Assembly (NCBI GenBank): GCA_946965045.2
Contig: OX337229.1
Coordinates: 620,001 to 684,000, forward strand
DNA: 64,000 nt
Origin: Epithemia pelagica
Taxonomy: Eukaryota; Bacillariophyta; Bacillariophyceae; Surirellales; Surirellaceae
Direction: 5' to 3'
Part shown: piece by piece, positions 52,049 to 62,768 of the stretch
Position numbering within the stretch: position 1 is the first letter of the stretch
How the letters are laid out: every line of letters starts with the position of its first letter
Made by a program: the position numbers and the translations under genes
Notes under the pieces: model-generated
What the model was told of the DNA's origin: nothing
The model's input: only the letters and a program-made list of their open reading frames with translations
The model's database searches: none

Positions 52049-53043
52049 ATGAAAGCCTTGTCCAAGGTCTGCCTGGTCACCATGACAACACGTCTTATGA
52101 AAATCAAAAAGATTGCTCCTCACGGTGTGACTCATCCCTTTGGAGATCATCGCTCTGTCCATCAAGCCTTTCCGGCTGCCATTGATACAACCGAAGCCGA
52201 TCCCTTTCTCATGTGCGATTATTTCAACATGGTAGAAACCAAGGGACCAGTGTCTCATCCCGATGATTTTCCGATGGATTGGCATCCCCATCGAGGGTTT
52301 GACATTGCCTCGTATTTGCGGTCAGGCACAGGCCGACATGGTGACTCTTTGGGGAATCGAGAAACCTACAGTACACCGGGGATGCAATGGATGAGTACCG
52401 GGTCGGGTGTGGAGCATGCCGAAGGAGGAGCGTCTCAAAAAGGAGAACGAGTTGAGGGATTTCAAATCTGGATCAATGTGAGCCACTCGAGAAAGCTTCA
52501 ACCACCACGCTATGGGACCGTACCCACCGAACAACTGCCCTTGGTGTCTCTTAATGACAAGGTACAGGCTCGAGTCTTGGCCGGAAAACTGCTACAGGAC
52601 GAAACAACGAAGGGGCCTTTTGAAACAAGCCAACCCGTTCAAATGATTGATTTCGAAGTGTCTCAGGGTGTCATGTCTCGTTCGATGTTACTCTGGGGTT
52701 GGACACGGCCATGTTGTATGTATACGAAGGCACTCTCACCATTAATGAATCGTCCGTGGCCCAGCAGGGCAGCGTGGTCTTGTTCCAGGTCTATTCCAGT
52801 GACAATGAACCAGACGAACGGGACATTTCTCTCACGGCGAACCATGACGTGGATGGCAAGGCACTCTTGTTTGCGGGCAAAAAGTTACACGAACCCATTG
52901 CTTGGCATGGTCCAATTGTCATGAACACTCAAGATCAAATACACTCCACTTTGAAAGAATTACGGTCAGGATGTTTTCCACCCGTGCGGGTGGACTGGGA
53001 TTACAAACGCATTGCTTCCAAACCCAATAACGCCGACAAGTAA
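52049..53043 (+). CDS. Pirin-family cupin protein, interrupted by a -1 frameshift
   Basis: The first frame (52049 on) carries pirin features: FPMDWHPHRGFDIASYLRSG (metal-binding His pair) and MSTGSGVEHAEGG (third His and Glu). At about 52682 the frame breaks after VMSRS and continues one base back as FDVTLGLDTAMLYVYEGTLT to the TAA at 53041, finishing the second cupin and the conserved HEPIAWHGPIVMNTQDQI. One missing T in CGTTCGAT would explain it, so this may be a pseudogene or an assembly error. Pirins are iron-binding cupins acting as nuclear cofactors or quercetinases. Three ATGs near the start (52049, 52082, 52097) are possible; 52082 has the best context (CACCATGA). Confidence 0.78.
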
Positions 53044-53421
53044 CTACGGGTACACAGGAACCGTTTTCAAACCCCCTACTGGGTTCCACCAATTACATTG
53101 TTACATGACTCCCATGTTGTCCTTTTGTGAACGGATCGAATGAATCGCGCCGGGGAAAAACTATCAAGAAAATACGTGCAAACCTGAGCCTTGCATGAGT
53201 GGTCGCCCGTTTGCTCGTGGGTAAGGACAACAGTGGCTTGAGTCCTTGTGTGCGACAGTATTTGCTTTCTGGGATCCCTGCTGCGAATGATATTGCGCGA
53301 TTTTCATTTCCTCTCTCGAAATGTTCCGCTACGACTTGTAATTATTATAGACAACTTTGCTTAGAAGTCTTTCGCATCGATCATCCATCCATTGCCGACG
53401 TTCCTTGTTCGTTCGCAGGCT
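53044..53421. other. Intergenic between convergent genes
   Basis: 3' flanks of pirin and the transporter gene. A plus-strand open frame running into the next gene is its antisense shadow. Confidence 0.5.
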
Positions 53422-55605
53422 TTATCCATGCATTCCCTGCTTCGCCAGCCGCGATTGTTGATGCAGGGTATGCAACTGACGGACCGACCGATGTCGATGC
53501 GCACGATTCGTTGGGTCGTCCATGCTGTGGTCCTGCGTCGTCGTTGTCGTGGCTGCCTGATACAAGAGTTCACAATACTTCCACGATTCGTACAATCGAA
53601 TCGATCGTAAGGCCAAGTGTTCCACCAATTGCAAAAACAAGAGGGCACAGACGCGACTTCCACGCACCAATTTGGGTGCACCCTTGCCACCCATATCATC
53701 CACCACGTCCCCAGTTCTTGTTGTAGTTGTTGCTATTTTTTCGTTCAGCAAGACATTGGATGCCTCGTGCCACCGTTCCTTGCCAGTGTCCTTTGGTTCC
53801 TCCTCTTCATGGTCATTCAACAAAAGTGTTTGCATATTGTGTCGCGAACCGACCACGCGCATGACATCGTCTCCTTTTTCCATGGAGGATTCCTCTGGTG
53901 CAGCAGTCACGTCTTCCAACGACGATGTTGAAACGACCGAGGCCAATTCGACAATGGACCGACGAATTTGTACCATTTTGGATTGGAGTTCCTGGGCTGC
54001 CTCTTGATCCAAGGGAACGGACAACATTTTACCAATCAAGGTCCCGACAGTCGCAAACAAACCAATATGGGCTTCTCCAAAGTCATGCTTGGGATCGTTT
54101 CGGACAATGCCATCAATCAAAACAACGGTATGTTGGATCCGTAAGGCGCGGGCCAAGGTATGGGCTACTTCGGTCCGAAATTTGGCCACCACGTGATCGG
54201 GGGCGGTAAATTGAAAGGGATCGTAGGATAACATGTTGAGTTGGGCTTGAATCAAGCGTGATTCTTGAATGGCCTTTTCTTGTGTCATTAATGCCTCATC
54301 GGCTCGTCCAATGACGACAGCAGCCGCAGCCGCCGTGGCCGTTGAAAACGCCCGATGAGGTGAACCGTCCTCCTCTTCGTCCTGGTTGTGATTTCTCCAT
54401 GGTCGATGCGAGGCGGTCAATTTGGTTCGAAACGACCGTTGCTGTTGTTGTTGTTGTTGTTGTTGGCGTAGGCTCGTAGTACTACTCGTTGTTCTTATCG
54501 ATTCAAGCATGAGTTCTTCGGCCAAGGCCAGAGGAACGTAGGCACTTTCGGAAAAGTGATCGGCCGCATGATACAAGACGGCCTGTGAGGCTTGTCCGGC
54601 CAATTGAATTTGCAATTGAATTTTGCGTTGCAAAATTTGAACCGTCGATCGCGGCAAAATAAAAATACTCAGAGCTGCTCCCATGAGACAACCAATCAAG
54701 ACATTGAGAATTCGATACAAGGCCTTGGTCCATCGAGCTTCACTGTTGGAGTCGGAATAAAAGGGCAAGATGCAAATATAAAAGGTTAACAAACTCAAGA
54801 TGCAGGCATAATTGTAACGGGCAATAATTTTGGGACCCGTCGTCGTGCCGGTTGTCGATGTCGTGGGTGGTGCCCCCGGCAAGGCTTGAACGGGATATTG
54901 CAAGGCGGCCCAACACAGGACAAAGGTATAACTGGCAATGCAGGTCCCCACAAAGATGGCTTGTCCGTTCTTGTGCAGTCCACAGAAATGGACCGAGGCC
55001 ACACCACACAAGACGCCAACCGATGCGCCAATCAAGGTCCCATAAATGCGTTGGAGGGATTTTTCCACAACCGAAGCCGCATCGAGACTGGGGAACCAAC
55101 AAACGAACAAGACGGTGATAATCACCCACATGCCTTGTGGATATTCGACGCCCTGGTCGCCACCAATCAAGACAAATAAGGAGGCCACGGTAATAGACAC
55201 ACTCATGCGAGTACCAAAGGCCAAGGCATTGCGGTCCAAGGATGAAACCAAGGACGAGGACCACTCTCTGATTGTGGACAAGGGCCACCACAATCGAGTT
55301 TCAACTCGTGTACTGCTTCGAACAGATGTTTGGGGATCTATCGTTGTTGCTGAGGAAAACGAATGCCATATTGGAGCTTGACTCAAGTTGTTGTGGTTCT
55401 TCTTGAGATTGCTTTGGTACGCTGCTTCTGTTGGTTCGTTGTCGGGTCGAATCGTTGGAGTATAGTAGGACTGGACCGAGGAAAAGTCATGAGATTCTTC
55501 TGTGGAGGATGCAAAGCTCAGTAATCGATCCGTTTCCTGATTCCTTTCGTCATCCCGAAACAGGTCGTTAGTCGTAGGAGAAGGAGCAACTGTGGCAGCC
55601 GCCAT
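53422..55605 (-). CDS. ALMT/FUSC-type membrane transporter
   Basis: 727 residues from the ATG at 55605 (ATCACCATGG). A ~125-residue disordered N-terminus is followed by six hydrophobic helices (about 130-330), including FGTRMSVSITVASLFVLIGG, MWVIITVLFVCWFPSLDAAS and LIGCLMGAALSIFILPRST; this is the layout of aluminium-activated malate transporter (ALMT) and fusaric-acid-resistance (FUSC) families. The long C-terminal half is helical and soluble, with a Gln run (about 395-404), typical of ALMT cytosolic domains. ALMT proteins are anion channels for malate or inorganic anions in plants; the substrate here is unproven. No intron. Confidence 0.8.
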   Translation of the reverse strand: MAAATVAPSPTTNDLFRDDERNQETDRLLSFASSTEESHDFSSVQSYYTPTIRPDNEPTEAAYQSNLKKNHNNLSQAPIWHSFSSATTIDPQTSVRSSTRVETRLWWPLSTIREWSSSLVSSLDRNALAFGTRMSVSITVASLFVLIGGDQGVEYPQGMWVIITVLFVCWFPSLDAASVVEKSLQRIYGTLIGASVGVLCGVASVHFCGLHKNGQAIFVGTCIASYTFVLCWAALQYPVQALPGAPPTTSTTGTTTGPKIIARYNYACILSLLTFYICILPFYSDSNSEARWTKALYRILNVLIGCLMGAALSIFILPRSTVQILQRKIQLQIQLAGQASQAVLYHAADHFSESAYVPLALAEELMLESIRTTSSTTSLRQQQQQQQQQRSFRTKLTASHRPWRNHNQDEEEDGSPHRAFSTATAAAAAVVIGRADEALMTQEKAIQESRLIQAQLNMLSYDPFQFTAPDHVVAKFRTEVAHTLARALRIQHTVVLIDGIVRNDPKHDFGEAHIGLFATVGTLIGKMLSVPLDQEAAQELQSKMVQIRRSIVELASVVSTSSLEDVTAAPEESSMEKGDDVMRVVGSRHNMQTLLLNDHEEEEPKDTGKERWHEASNVLLNEKIATTTTRTGDVVDDMGGKGAPKLVRGSRVCALLFLQLVEHLALRSIRLYESWKYCELLYQAATTTTTQDHSMDDPTNRAHRHRSVRQLHTLHQQSRLAKQGMHG

Positions 55606-56056
55606 GGTGATAGGATTCTTGTGTTTTTGGTTGGAGACAAAAAAATGAGATCACCGTGTCAGGCGAGGTCGCATCTTTGGGTCGCATGAAATGTCCTTCG
55701 CGATCGCGTTTCCGAAACAGCGACCAAAAGCTATCACTCCGACGCAAAACTACAGTGGCATAGGAGTAGCTTGTTTTCTTTTTCCATCCGTCATTGGATT
55801 CAGTCTCATTTATCCATTCATTCTCACTTGGTGGACGTCAACGTCGACACAACAAGTGGCTCTATATTGTATGAATGAATGGAGAACGAAACAAACGAAC
55901 GAACTCGTTCCTTTTTCGATAAAGCCAAAGTCAGACGAATTCTCGGGTGATCCATAGTACTCCATCTCGTTGCCTCCAAGGCTGAAAGCCCACATATAGA
56001 TCTGAGCGGATACGATTGTTGGTGGCACAGTTTTGTTCAAACACCAAAAGAATGCC
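55606..56056. promoter_or_regulatory. Shared upstream region of a divergent pair
   Basis: 451 bp between the ATGs of the ALMT-like gene and the LSM-domain gene. Nothing specific was recognised. Confidence 0.4.
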
Positions 56057-57583
56057 ATGAACAACGACAGCAAGACTACTAACCATTCCATTCGTCATGG
56101 AAGTAACAGAAGCCAGACCGACCACGAGATTCCAGTTTCCTTGGGCAAACCATCCTTGCGTCGCCGTTTGGAGGCCTATTATCGACAAGTGGCACCCTCT
56201 CACATTGCCAATCATGAGGAATGGCGAAGTAAGGTGGACCAAATCTACGACAAGTACGGTGGATCCTATCAAGGCGAAGCCAAGTTGGCCCGACACTTGT
56301 ATCGCAAATATGGATCTCGTGTCACCTTTGCCCAAGTGCAACAATCATCACAATCCGCCGAGACTGCCGCAACACTTGCAACCAACGATGGAAAGCAACA
56401 AGACGAATCCTGGTATCAAACCAAAATGCAACAATTCAATGATCGTTCGGGTGTATTGGACATGACTCATCCTTCCATGGATGCCGTGGCCCTGTTGCGT
56501 GCATCCAACTCTTTGGTGCTGCAGCACAATCCTTGGTTGGATCCAAGCAGTATGGCGACTACTACCACAACAACAAGCACAAGCACATCATCTCTTGCGA
56601 CTTCTACGACAAATGTCTTGTTGGATCGCGTGGCCTTGTTTGCTCCGTATTTACCAGTCTGTGATCCTTTGGCTCGACCCTCCACTGGTGGAGTATCCAG
56701 AAAACGCCCTCGTACCGATCCAGCCACTACGGCTACGACAACAACTGCTTCCAACTCCCAAAAACAAAAATCCTCCTTTCATGTACCCCGTTGTTTTGCC
56801 GAAATTGCGCAAGCCGTGGTCACCTCTGCCAACTATCAGTGCTATCGTAAAAAGCAGAGCCGCCGAACAAGCAGCAGCAACCCAAACAACAACAGCAACA
56901 AGAAGGAGAATCCAATGGACGCGAACGACGACCCCGCTACTACTGCCAAAGCGTCCACCAATCACAAGGACGACGACATGCTTCAAGACGGTCCCATGGG
57001 TCTCTTGTATCGGGCCATGCAGGAACGATTTCAAGTCTGCATTGTTATTCGTCATGGCAAACATGGAGTTCGTGGTACGTTGACGGGCTTTGTCATGGCT
57101 CTCGACAAGCATTGGAATTTAATACTGCAAAATGTTCAAGAATTGTATTCCTGTCAACCCAGTCACGACGAGACTGACAAGGACGCAAACAACAAGATTG
57201 ATTGGAAGGAGAGCCCGATCGAGCGAGAAATTCAACGTCGACAGTGCCGGCCTTCGATTGTTGAAGCGCAAGGTTCATCTACTACACGGCATTCGTTGTT
57301 TGTCCACAAGCGTCGCTACATGCCCCAAATTTTGGTACGTGGAGATACCATTGTCTTGGTGTATCGAGCATCGGCGGAACAATCGGTCGTCACCCAAACA
57401 TCCCTGCAGTCTCGGTATCCTCCACGACGCAAACACTCCAAATCCACAACGCTTTCCAGCACCGACAGCATACCCGCAGAATTGAGGAATGAAAGGACAA
57501 TTGTGGGGACACCAGGAACATGCACGTGTCCTCCACCGCTCCGAGCCAAGTCACGACACTACAAGAAACAACGACGCCGATAA
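56057..57583 (+). CDS. LSM11-like Sm-domain protein
   Basis: 508 residues from ATG 56057 (the frame extends only to a TTG). The N-terminus (30-110) is a helical module SLRRRLEAYYRQVAPSHIAN ... IYDKYGGSYQGEAKLARHLY. The middle is low complexity (Thr, Ser, Asn). At about 315-455 lies a split Sm fold: Sm1 part MGLLYRAMQERFQVCIVIRH-GKHGVRGTLTGFVMALDKHW and LILQNVQELY, an insert of ~70 charged residues, then Sm2 part KRRYMPQILVRGDTIVLVYR. Extended N-terminus plus a long insert between Sm1 and Sm2 are features of LSM11, the U7 snRNP subunit that helps cleave histone pre-mRNA. Assignment to LSM11 rather than another divergent Lsm is an inference. Confidence 0.72.
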   Translation: MNNDSKTTNHSIRHGSNRSQTDHEIPVSLGKPSLRRRLEAYYRQVAPSHIANHEEWRSKVDQIYDKYGGSYQGEAKLARHLYRKYGSRVTFAQVQQSSQSAETAATLATNDGKQQDESWYQTKMQQFNDRSGVLDMTHPSMDAVALLRASNSLVLQHNPWLDPSSMATTTTTTSTSTSSLATSTTNVLLDRVALFAPYLPVCDPLARPSTGGVSRKRPRTDPATTATTTTASNSQKQKSSFHVPRCFAEIAQAVVTSANYQCYRKKQSRRTSSSNPNNNSNKKENPMDANDDPATTAKASTNHKDDDMLQDGPMGLLYRAMQERFQVCIVIRHGKHGVRGTLTGFVMALDKHWNLILQNVQELYSCQPSHDETDKDANNKIDWKESPIEREIQRRQCRPSIVEAQGSSTTRHSLFVHKRRYMPQILVRGDTIVLVYRASAEQSVVTQTSLQSRYPPRRKHSKSTTLSSTDSIPAELRNERTIVGTPGTCTCPPPLRAKSRHYKKQRRR

Positions 57584-58068
57584 CACAATCACAGGAAACA
57601 TTCCATAAAGTGCCAACTAGTAGCATCCTATGGGTTTGGAAACGGTTCCTATCTTCCCGGTGGTAACTTGTCGGTATTATTTGAGGTGAAGGAAATTCGT
57701 TTGCAGTCCCCAATCTTGTCTTACCGGTGTCCTGACCGTACATCTTACAAGGTCGAGCGCAGTTTGGTCACGAGTTGGTGACAATGGTACCGTGATAAGC
57801 AATGCGTTTGTGTAACTGGACGGCAGTACCTTGTTGGGCACCGGACGATTCAGGAGTGTGCTTAGAGTGCCTTTGCGCGTCTCTCCTACGTATTCTCTCA
57901 AATGTGTGAATGGTGAAGACAATCGCAGGCGGCGTCACTCTGGTCACAGAAACAAAAGGAACTCTACTACTAGAAGTCTTTTCTTGTCAAGCACACATAT
58001 GGACAAGAGGACAAACTAAGATGAGCTAAGTATTAATAAGTATGAATTTTCAAAATATAAGGCTTGTG
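57584..58068. other. Intergenic between convergent genes
   Basis: Only short open frames without resemblance; nothing recognised. Confidence 0.5.
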
Positions 58069-59461
58069 TTAGACTGAATTGTCACGATCCAACCGAAAGG
58101 TATGATTGCATCCGATTTGAAAGACTCCGTTGTCATCGTAATAGGCGTAACATCCTCGTTCTCGTTTACAAGTTTCCACATCAGCCTTGAGCTGTCCATC
58201 CAGCTGCTCCTTTTTGTGAAAGGCAAAGGCATTCGGCATATCTTTATCATGGTAGGTACCATACGTTTTTTGAATACCAAGACCACCCTTGTTTTGGGGA
58301 TCCACATTGGACCACAAAATGGGTTGGTCTGGTTGATAGACGGGGCAACAACGTGGAAAATGAATGTGAGACCAGAGTGACTGGAAAACACATGAAAGTC
58401 AAATCGTTGGAAGCGACAAAGACAAACTCTAGTAGACACATACCTTTGGGGATCCGGTATAAATCCTTGCCTTGATTTCCACCATATAGAACCCGGTGTT
58501 TCGTAAAGTAGGCTCGCATCTCCGGTCCTAGAAATCGACCTGTGGCGATTTTGCCCTGGACACATTGGACGTCAAATTGGTTTCCGGCAAATTCGGCATG
58601 TGTCTTGGCCAGGGCATACCAAATGCCCGGTTGGTCCGAATCGCCCCACGAGTATTTTCCGGGTGTGGTGTTAAAGTTTCCTTGCGAACAGAGTCCCTGC
58701 GCAAACCGCATCCAATGATGCAACACACGTCGACCAAAAGCATTGTTTCGAATCATGACAACATAGGCCGAAAAAACATGAAAGCCGGGAACATCGACCG
58801 GCACGAACACTGACACATTGCGAAAGCCGTGCAATTCCCAGTCCCTGACAAAACTTTCCAACGGAATGGTGAGATCGCGAATGTACCAGTCCACATCGGC
58901 ATAGACGAGCCAATCATAGTGTGGCAAGGCGGCAACCATGTGCGGGACGCGATGCCATGTGCCGTATTCCAACCAATACCGAGACTGCAGCTTGTGATCA
59001 AATCCCCACGTGGTGTTGAAAATAAAGTCATAGCCCCAAATGTTGGAGTAACAGGCCTTGTTGATCATATGATCAATATTGGTAGCCTCGATGCGAGGTG
59101 CCCGTGGACCATGTTTTTTGGTCACAAAACCCGACAAGATGGCAATTTTGGGCCTTTGTGTGTCTGAATTGCTCCTCGCACTGTCGCTTGTTATGTTCAT
59201 TATGTTGGTGGTATTGTTCGTTATGGTTGTGTTGTTTGTTGTGGTTGTGTTGCTCGTTGTCGTCTGTAGTACGGATTCACTGATCGGCAGCGTTGCATTC
59301 AAATTGAAATATAGCACCACCTCTTCAAAGGAAGGTGCCATCAACTCCATGGAAGACTGAAACATCCAAAGATTCAGACTGAGCAGTACGATCGTAACCG
59401 TGGTAAGTAACCGTGGAAACAGCTTTCCGCCCGTTGGAAAAAGATATTTCGCAAACGTCAT
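58069..59461 (-). CDS. Golgi glycosyltransferase, GT34/MNN10-like
   Basis: Exon 1 is 59461-58444 and exon 2 is 58380-58069, with a 63-bp intron GTATGT...TTCCAG. Type II topology: short cytosolic start, membrane anchor LLTTVTIVLLSLNLWMF, an Asn/Thr-rich stalk (TTNNTTITNNTT, many N-glycan sites), then a catalytic domain with IAILSGFVTKKHGPRAP, WLVYADVDWYIRDL (DxD metal/nucleotide-sugar motif) and WGDSDQPGIWYALA. Exon 2 continues IHFPRCCPVYQPDQP and ends RLDRDNSV. This resembles GMA12/MNN10 (GT34) alpha-galactosyl/mannosyl transferases. As written, the splice leaves exon 2 one base out of phase with the conserved frame, so either the boundary differs or there is a one-base error. Confidence 0.72.
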
Positions 59462-59806
59462 TTTTTATGAGCGGATGATTGTGGAGAGCTAGAATCGGAT
59501 AGACTTGATGTTGCGAGTCTAATGGAAGGTTCGAGAGACGTGTGGTCGTCTGGATGTTTGTGATCACTTGTACTACTTGTGCAGAGTAGGTTCTTTGGTC
59601 GGAAGCAGTGAGATTGTGGATTTTGTGTGCGAGTTCAATTGAAGATACGAGAGACGTCTGGTCGTCTGGATGCCTGCACTTAATTTTGGTCGGAGGGAAT
59701 CGAGTCTCGTGAGATGCTCTGGTTATTGTTGAAACACAACTCCGGTCGTACCGTACAAGTAACCACTAGAGATGATCTCGTGTTATTTTAAAAAGAATGA
59801 GCCTCC
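59462..59806. other. Intergenic with a 45-bp direct repeat
   Basis: 45-bp copies at 59512-59556 and 59628-59672, both with GAGAGACGT(G/C)TGGTCGTCTGGATG, 116 bp apart. The right part probably includes the 3' end of the neighbouring copia element (its LTR cannot be bounded because the partner lies outside the window). Confidence 0.6.
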
Positions 59807-59940
59807 TCATGGCTCACTTGTTTGTTTCGCCTCGATCTTGTGCCTATGACTCTGACGTGTCACCAAAGTCCATTGGGCCTTTTCCTCTTCAGTCGCACTT
59901 TTCGTTTCCTTTGCCTTACTCGCATCCACTTCGGTCGACG

Positions 59941-62091
59941 CTACCCTAGCGGGTGCGTTAAAATAGATTGTACCTTTTTTTTCGCATCCACTTGTCCTAA
60001 CACACTCCTTCGCGAGGAATGGTATTTACTAGTTCTCGGGATATTCATTAGGGCATCACGAAAAGTATAGAAGATGGATCCTTGCAACGGCTTTGTGTGG
60101 AAGTCAGCGATCATTTCTTCAGTCGGGCAATATTCAATTCGTAAGTCTTTCTTGTCAACACGATCCTTGATATAGAAATATCTGATGTTGATATGTTTTG
60201 TTCGTTTGCTGCTTGACACACGTCCATTTTTCTCGAGCAAGATGGTACTCTTGTTATCTTGATACAAGATCACGTCCTTTATTGGATAGCCTTGGGCCTC
60301 CATAAATTGCTTACTCCACATGATAAATGGAAGTCCATCGTGGACCCCAATTAGTTCGCTTTCAGTCGAACTTCTGGCAACTAATTTTTGTTTGCTTGAC
60401 ATGCTCAGAGCGGCCCCTTGTCCCATTGACATGACTGCTCCAGTATGTCCACGCATATTTGGATGAATTGCGTACGACACATCAATCCACCATTTGACAA
60501 TGCCACTCCCATCACAGTTGAGGCGTAACAGGAGGTCTTTTGTCGACTGCAGGTATTTCATTAGTCGGGAGAGTTTCCTCCAGTCCTCCTCAGTTGGCTC
60601 AGCAACTCGAGTACTCAAGAAAGCCAGAGTTGCTCTCAAATCAGGTCGTCCCCGTTGGGCCAAATACATGAGCTGCATAGTGAGACTATGGAAATAGTCG
60701 GCTTGGTCTTGTTTCAGTTTTGGGGACTCTTCTGTCACCATGAAGAGATGATTAGCTGCTGGTGTCAAGGCTTTGCCATGAAATTCCTTTGGCGCTTCCT
60801 CAATCAATCCTTGGATGTATAATTGCATATCGACCATAAGGGTACCGGGCTCACTAAAATCCAACCACATTCCCAGATAATCATGACGCTTGCCACGTGA
60901 AATGGACAGTTCACCAAGGGTGGCAAAAGTGCTGTTCAAATCCTCAATGATTTGCGTTACCACGGCAGGATCTTTGTGAGAGATCTTAAGATTGTCCACA
61001 TGCCAGGTAAGCGTACACTGATGGCCGTTGATTGTTTTGTTTGCCACACAAGAATCGTATGGATTAATCTCGAAGCCCCAGCTTTTCACAACACTTGTGA
61101 GCTTCTCCCAAAATAGTCTTGCTGCTCTGAGTGTACTGTATAGAGCTCGTAGTAATTCCACATATATAACTTTTTCTCCACGTTCATAAACCACAAATTG
61201 TTCGTAGCTTTTGTCAATTTCGATCAAGAGGTCGACCATCAGTCCCGTTGTGCGCATATAGACGTCCTTGTCCATGATTACTTGCATAAATGCACCTGGG
61301 ATGTCAACTACTGCCACCTCTCGCTTCTCCATCGCATCAACTATTGCCGTGATAAATACCGCCTCTGTTGATACTGTTGGTGAGACTGTGTCTTCCTTTG
61401 CAATATGACCCCGCTGCTTTCTACCGTCTGCACAACCACGACCTTTGATCTTCCCATTCCTTTTTCTCTTTAGGAACATCAAGTATCCTAAGGCTTGGCG
61501 TATTTGTTCTTTCGTGAGTTGGCTCTTGTGAATTGCTCGAATCACGTCTCGGTCATGAAGTTGTAGAACTTCTTTCTTGACTGCCGAGACTCCCAGATCT
61601 CCAAACATCCTCACTCCTTGTTTCATACCCATCTGTGGAGTTTCGTTGGTAGCGCTCGTCACACAGATATCATGGTCGTATCTATGCGCGTAGCTACGTT
61701 CTCTATTTGTACGTAGATTGTATCTTCTTTCCGATGGGTCTCTGTCGCCACTTGGTGCTGCAGTGGGTTCTGTTCTGGGTTCTGGTTCCAGGGCCGGCTC
61801 AGCTTGGTTCTCTGCTAACATGTTGTCTGCCACGGCTTGATCAACAAAATATTCTATATTTTGTTCGTCCTGTTGGTCAATCTCATTTGCCAATACAGGA
61901 TTTTCATTGAGTTCTCCTTCGTGATACTGCTCCACTCCTGGATTTTCAGCTGGAGCATTGATCGGACCATCGAACGGTTCTCCTTCTGCAGCTGGAGCAT
62001 TGATCGGACCATCGAAAGGTTCTCCTTCTACTGATGGTTGGTCGAATACTTGATCATCGTTTTCCACATCCTCCACTCCTTGATCCCCCAC
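59941..62091 (-). pseudogene. Copia reverse transcriptase and RNase H segment
   Basis: An acidic linker has a 42-bp tandem repeat (EGEPFDGPINAPAA twice, 61947-62030). Reverse transcriptase follows with AVVDIPGAFMQVIMDKDVYM and LTWHVDNLKISH, where the second catalytic Asp of the usual VDD is Asn (60993-60991). RNase H has WWIDVSYAIH, SSTESELIGVHDG and YQDNKSTILLEKNG. The Asn substitution would disable the polymerase if it is not lineage-typical. Confidence 0.85.
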
Positions 62092-62768
62092 TCCTTGATT
62101 TCCTCCATCTCCTCAATTGGATCACCTATTCCTTCCTCTTCCTCACCGATGACCTCCATACCCAATCCATGGTTTTCATCTTCCTCGTCTACCTCTTCAT
62201 CCACTTCTTCTAGCTCGCCGTCAATATACTCTTCATCATACCGAAGATCAATATCTTGCTCTTCTTCGTCAACAATGAATTCCTCATCGTTTGATTCATC
62301 ATCATCATCAAATTCGAGGGCTACAATTCGGTTGTCACGGTTGCCAAATGCCAAATTTGGGTACCGATCTTGCGCATTGGTTAAGTCATACACGCGTTTT
62401 TCGATGCCTTCAGGCATTGGCACAATTGTTGCATGATTCCTGTTGATGATTCGGCCAGTAACTAGGCTCATGAAGTAGTATCCTCCCTGGCGGTTCCCTG
62501 TAGGGCGAAGGGCAATTGCTCCCACTGTTCTTGGTCCCATGTTGTTTGAATGCTGCTCGTGGGTTTGGACGTACTGACCAAATTCAAATTTGCAGTGACG
62601 ATTAAAGTCAATCATTTCCCCAGTTACGAGAGTTCTAGGACTGAGCGTGTTGGAAAGTCCTTGGGATGCTGGAAAAGCGTTCAGCCAATAACAAGCATAC
62701 TTTGCCAGTTCAATCACCATAATTCTTGGGACATAGCGAAATGGGAGTGTGTTATATACACAATGCAT
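62028..62768 (-). pseudogene. Copia integrase C-terminal segment
   Basis: It starts directly after the in-frame TGA at 62771-62769 and continues the integrase core's last helix (MHCVYNTLPFRYVPRIMVIE), then TGEMIDFNRHCKFEFGQYVQ, the copia integrase C-terminal region, and a Glu/Asp-rich linker. It leaves the correct frame near 62099. Confidence 0.75.
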
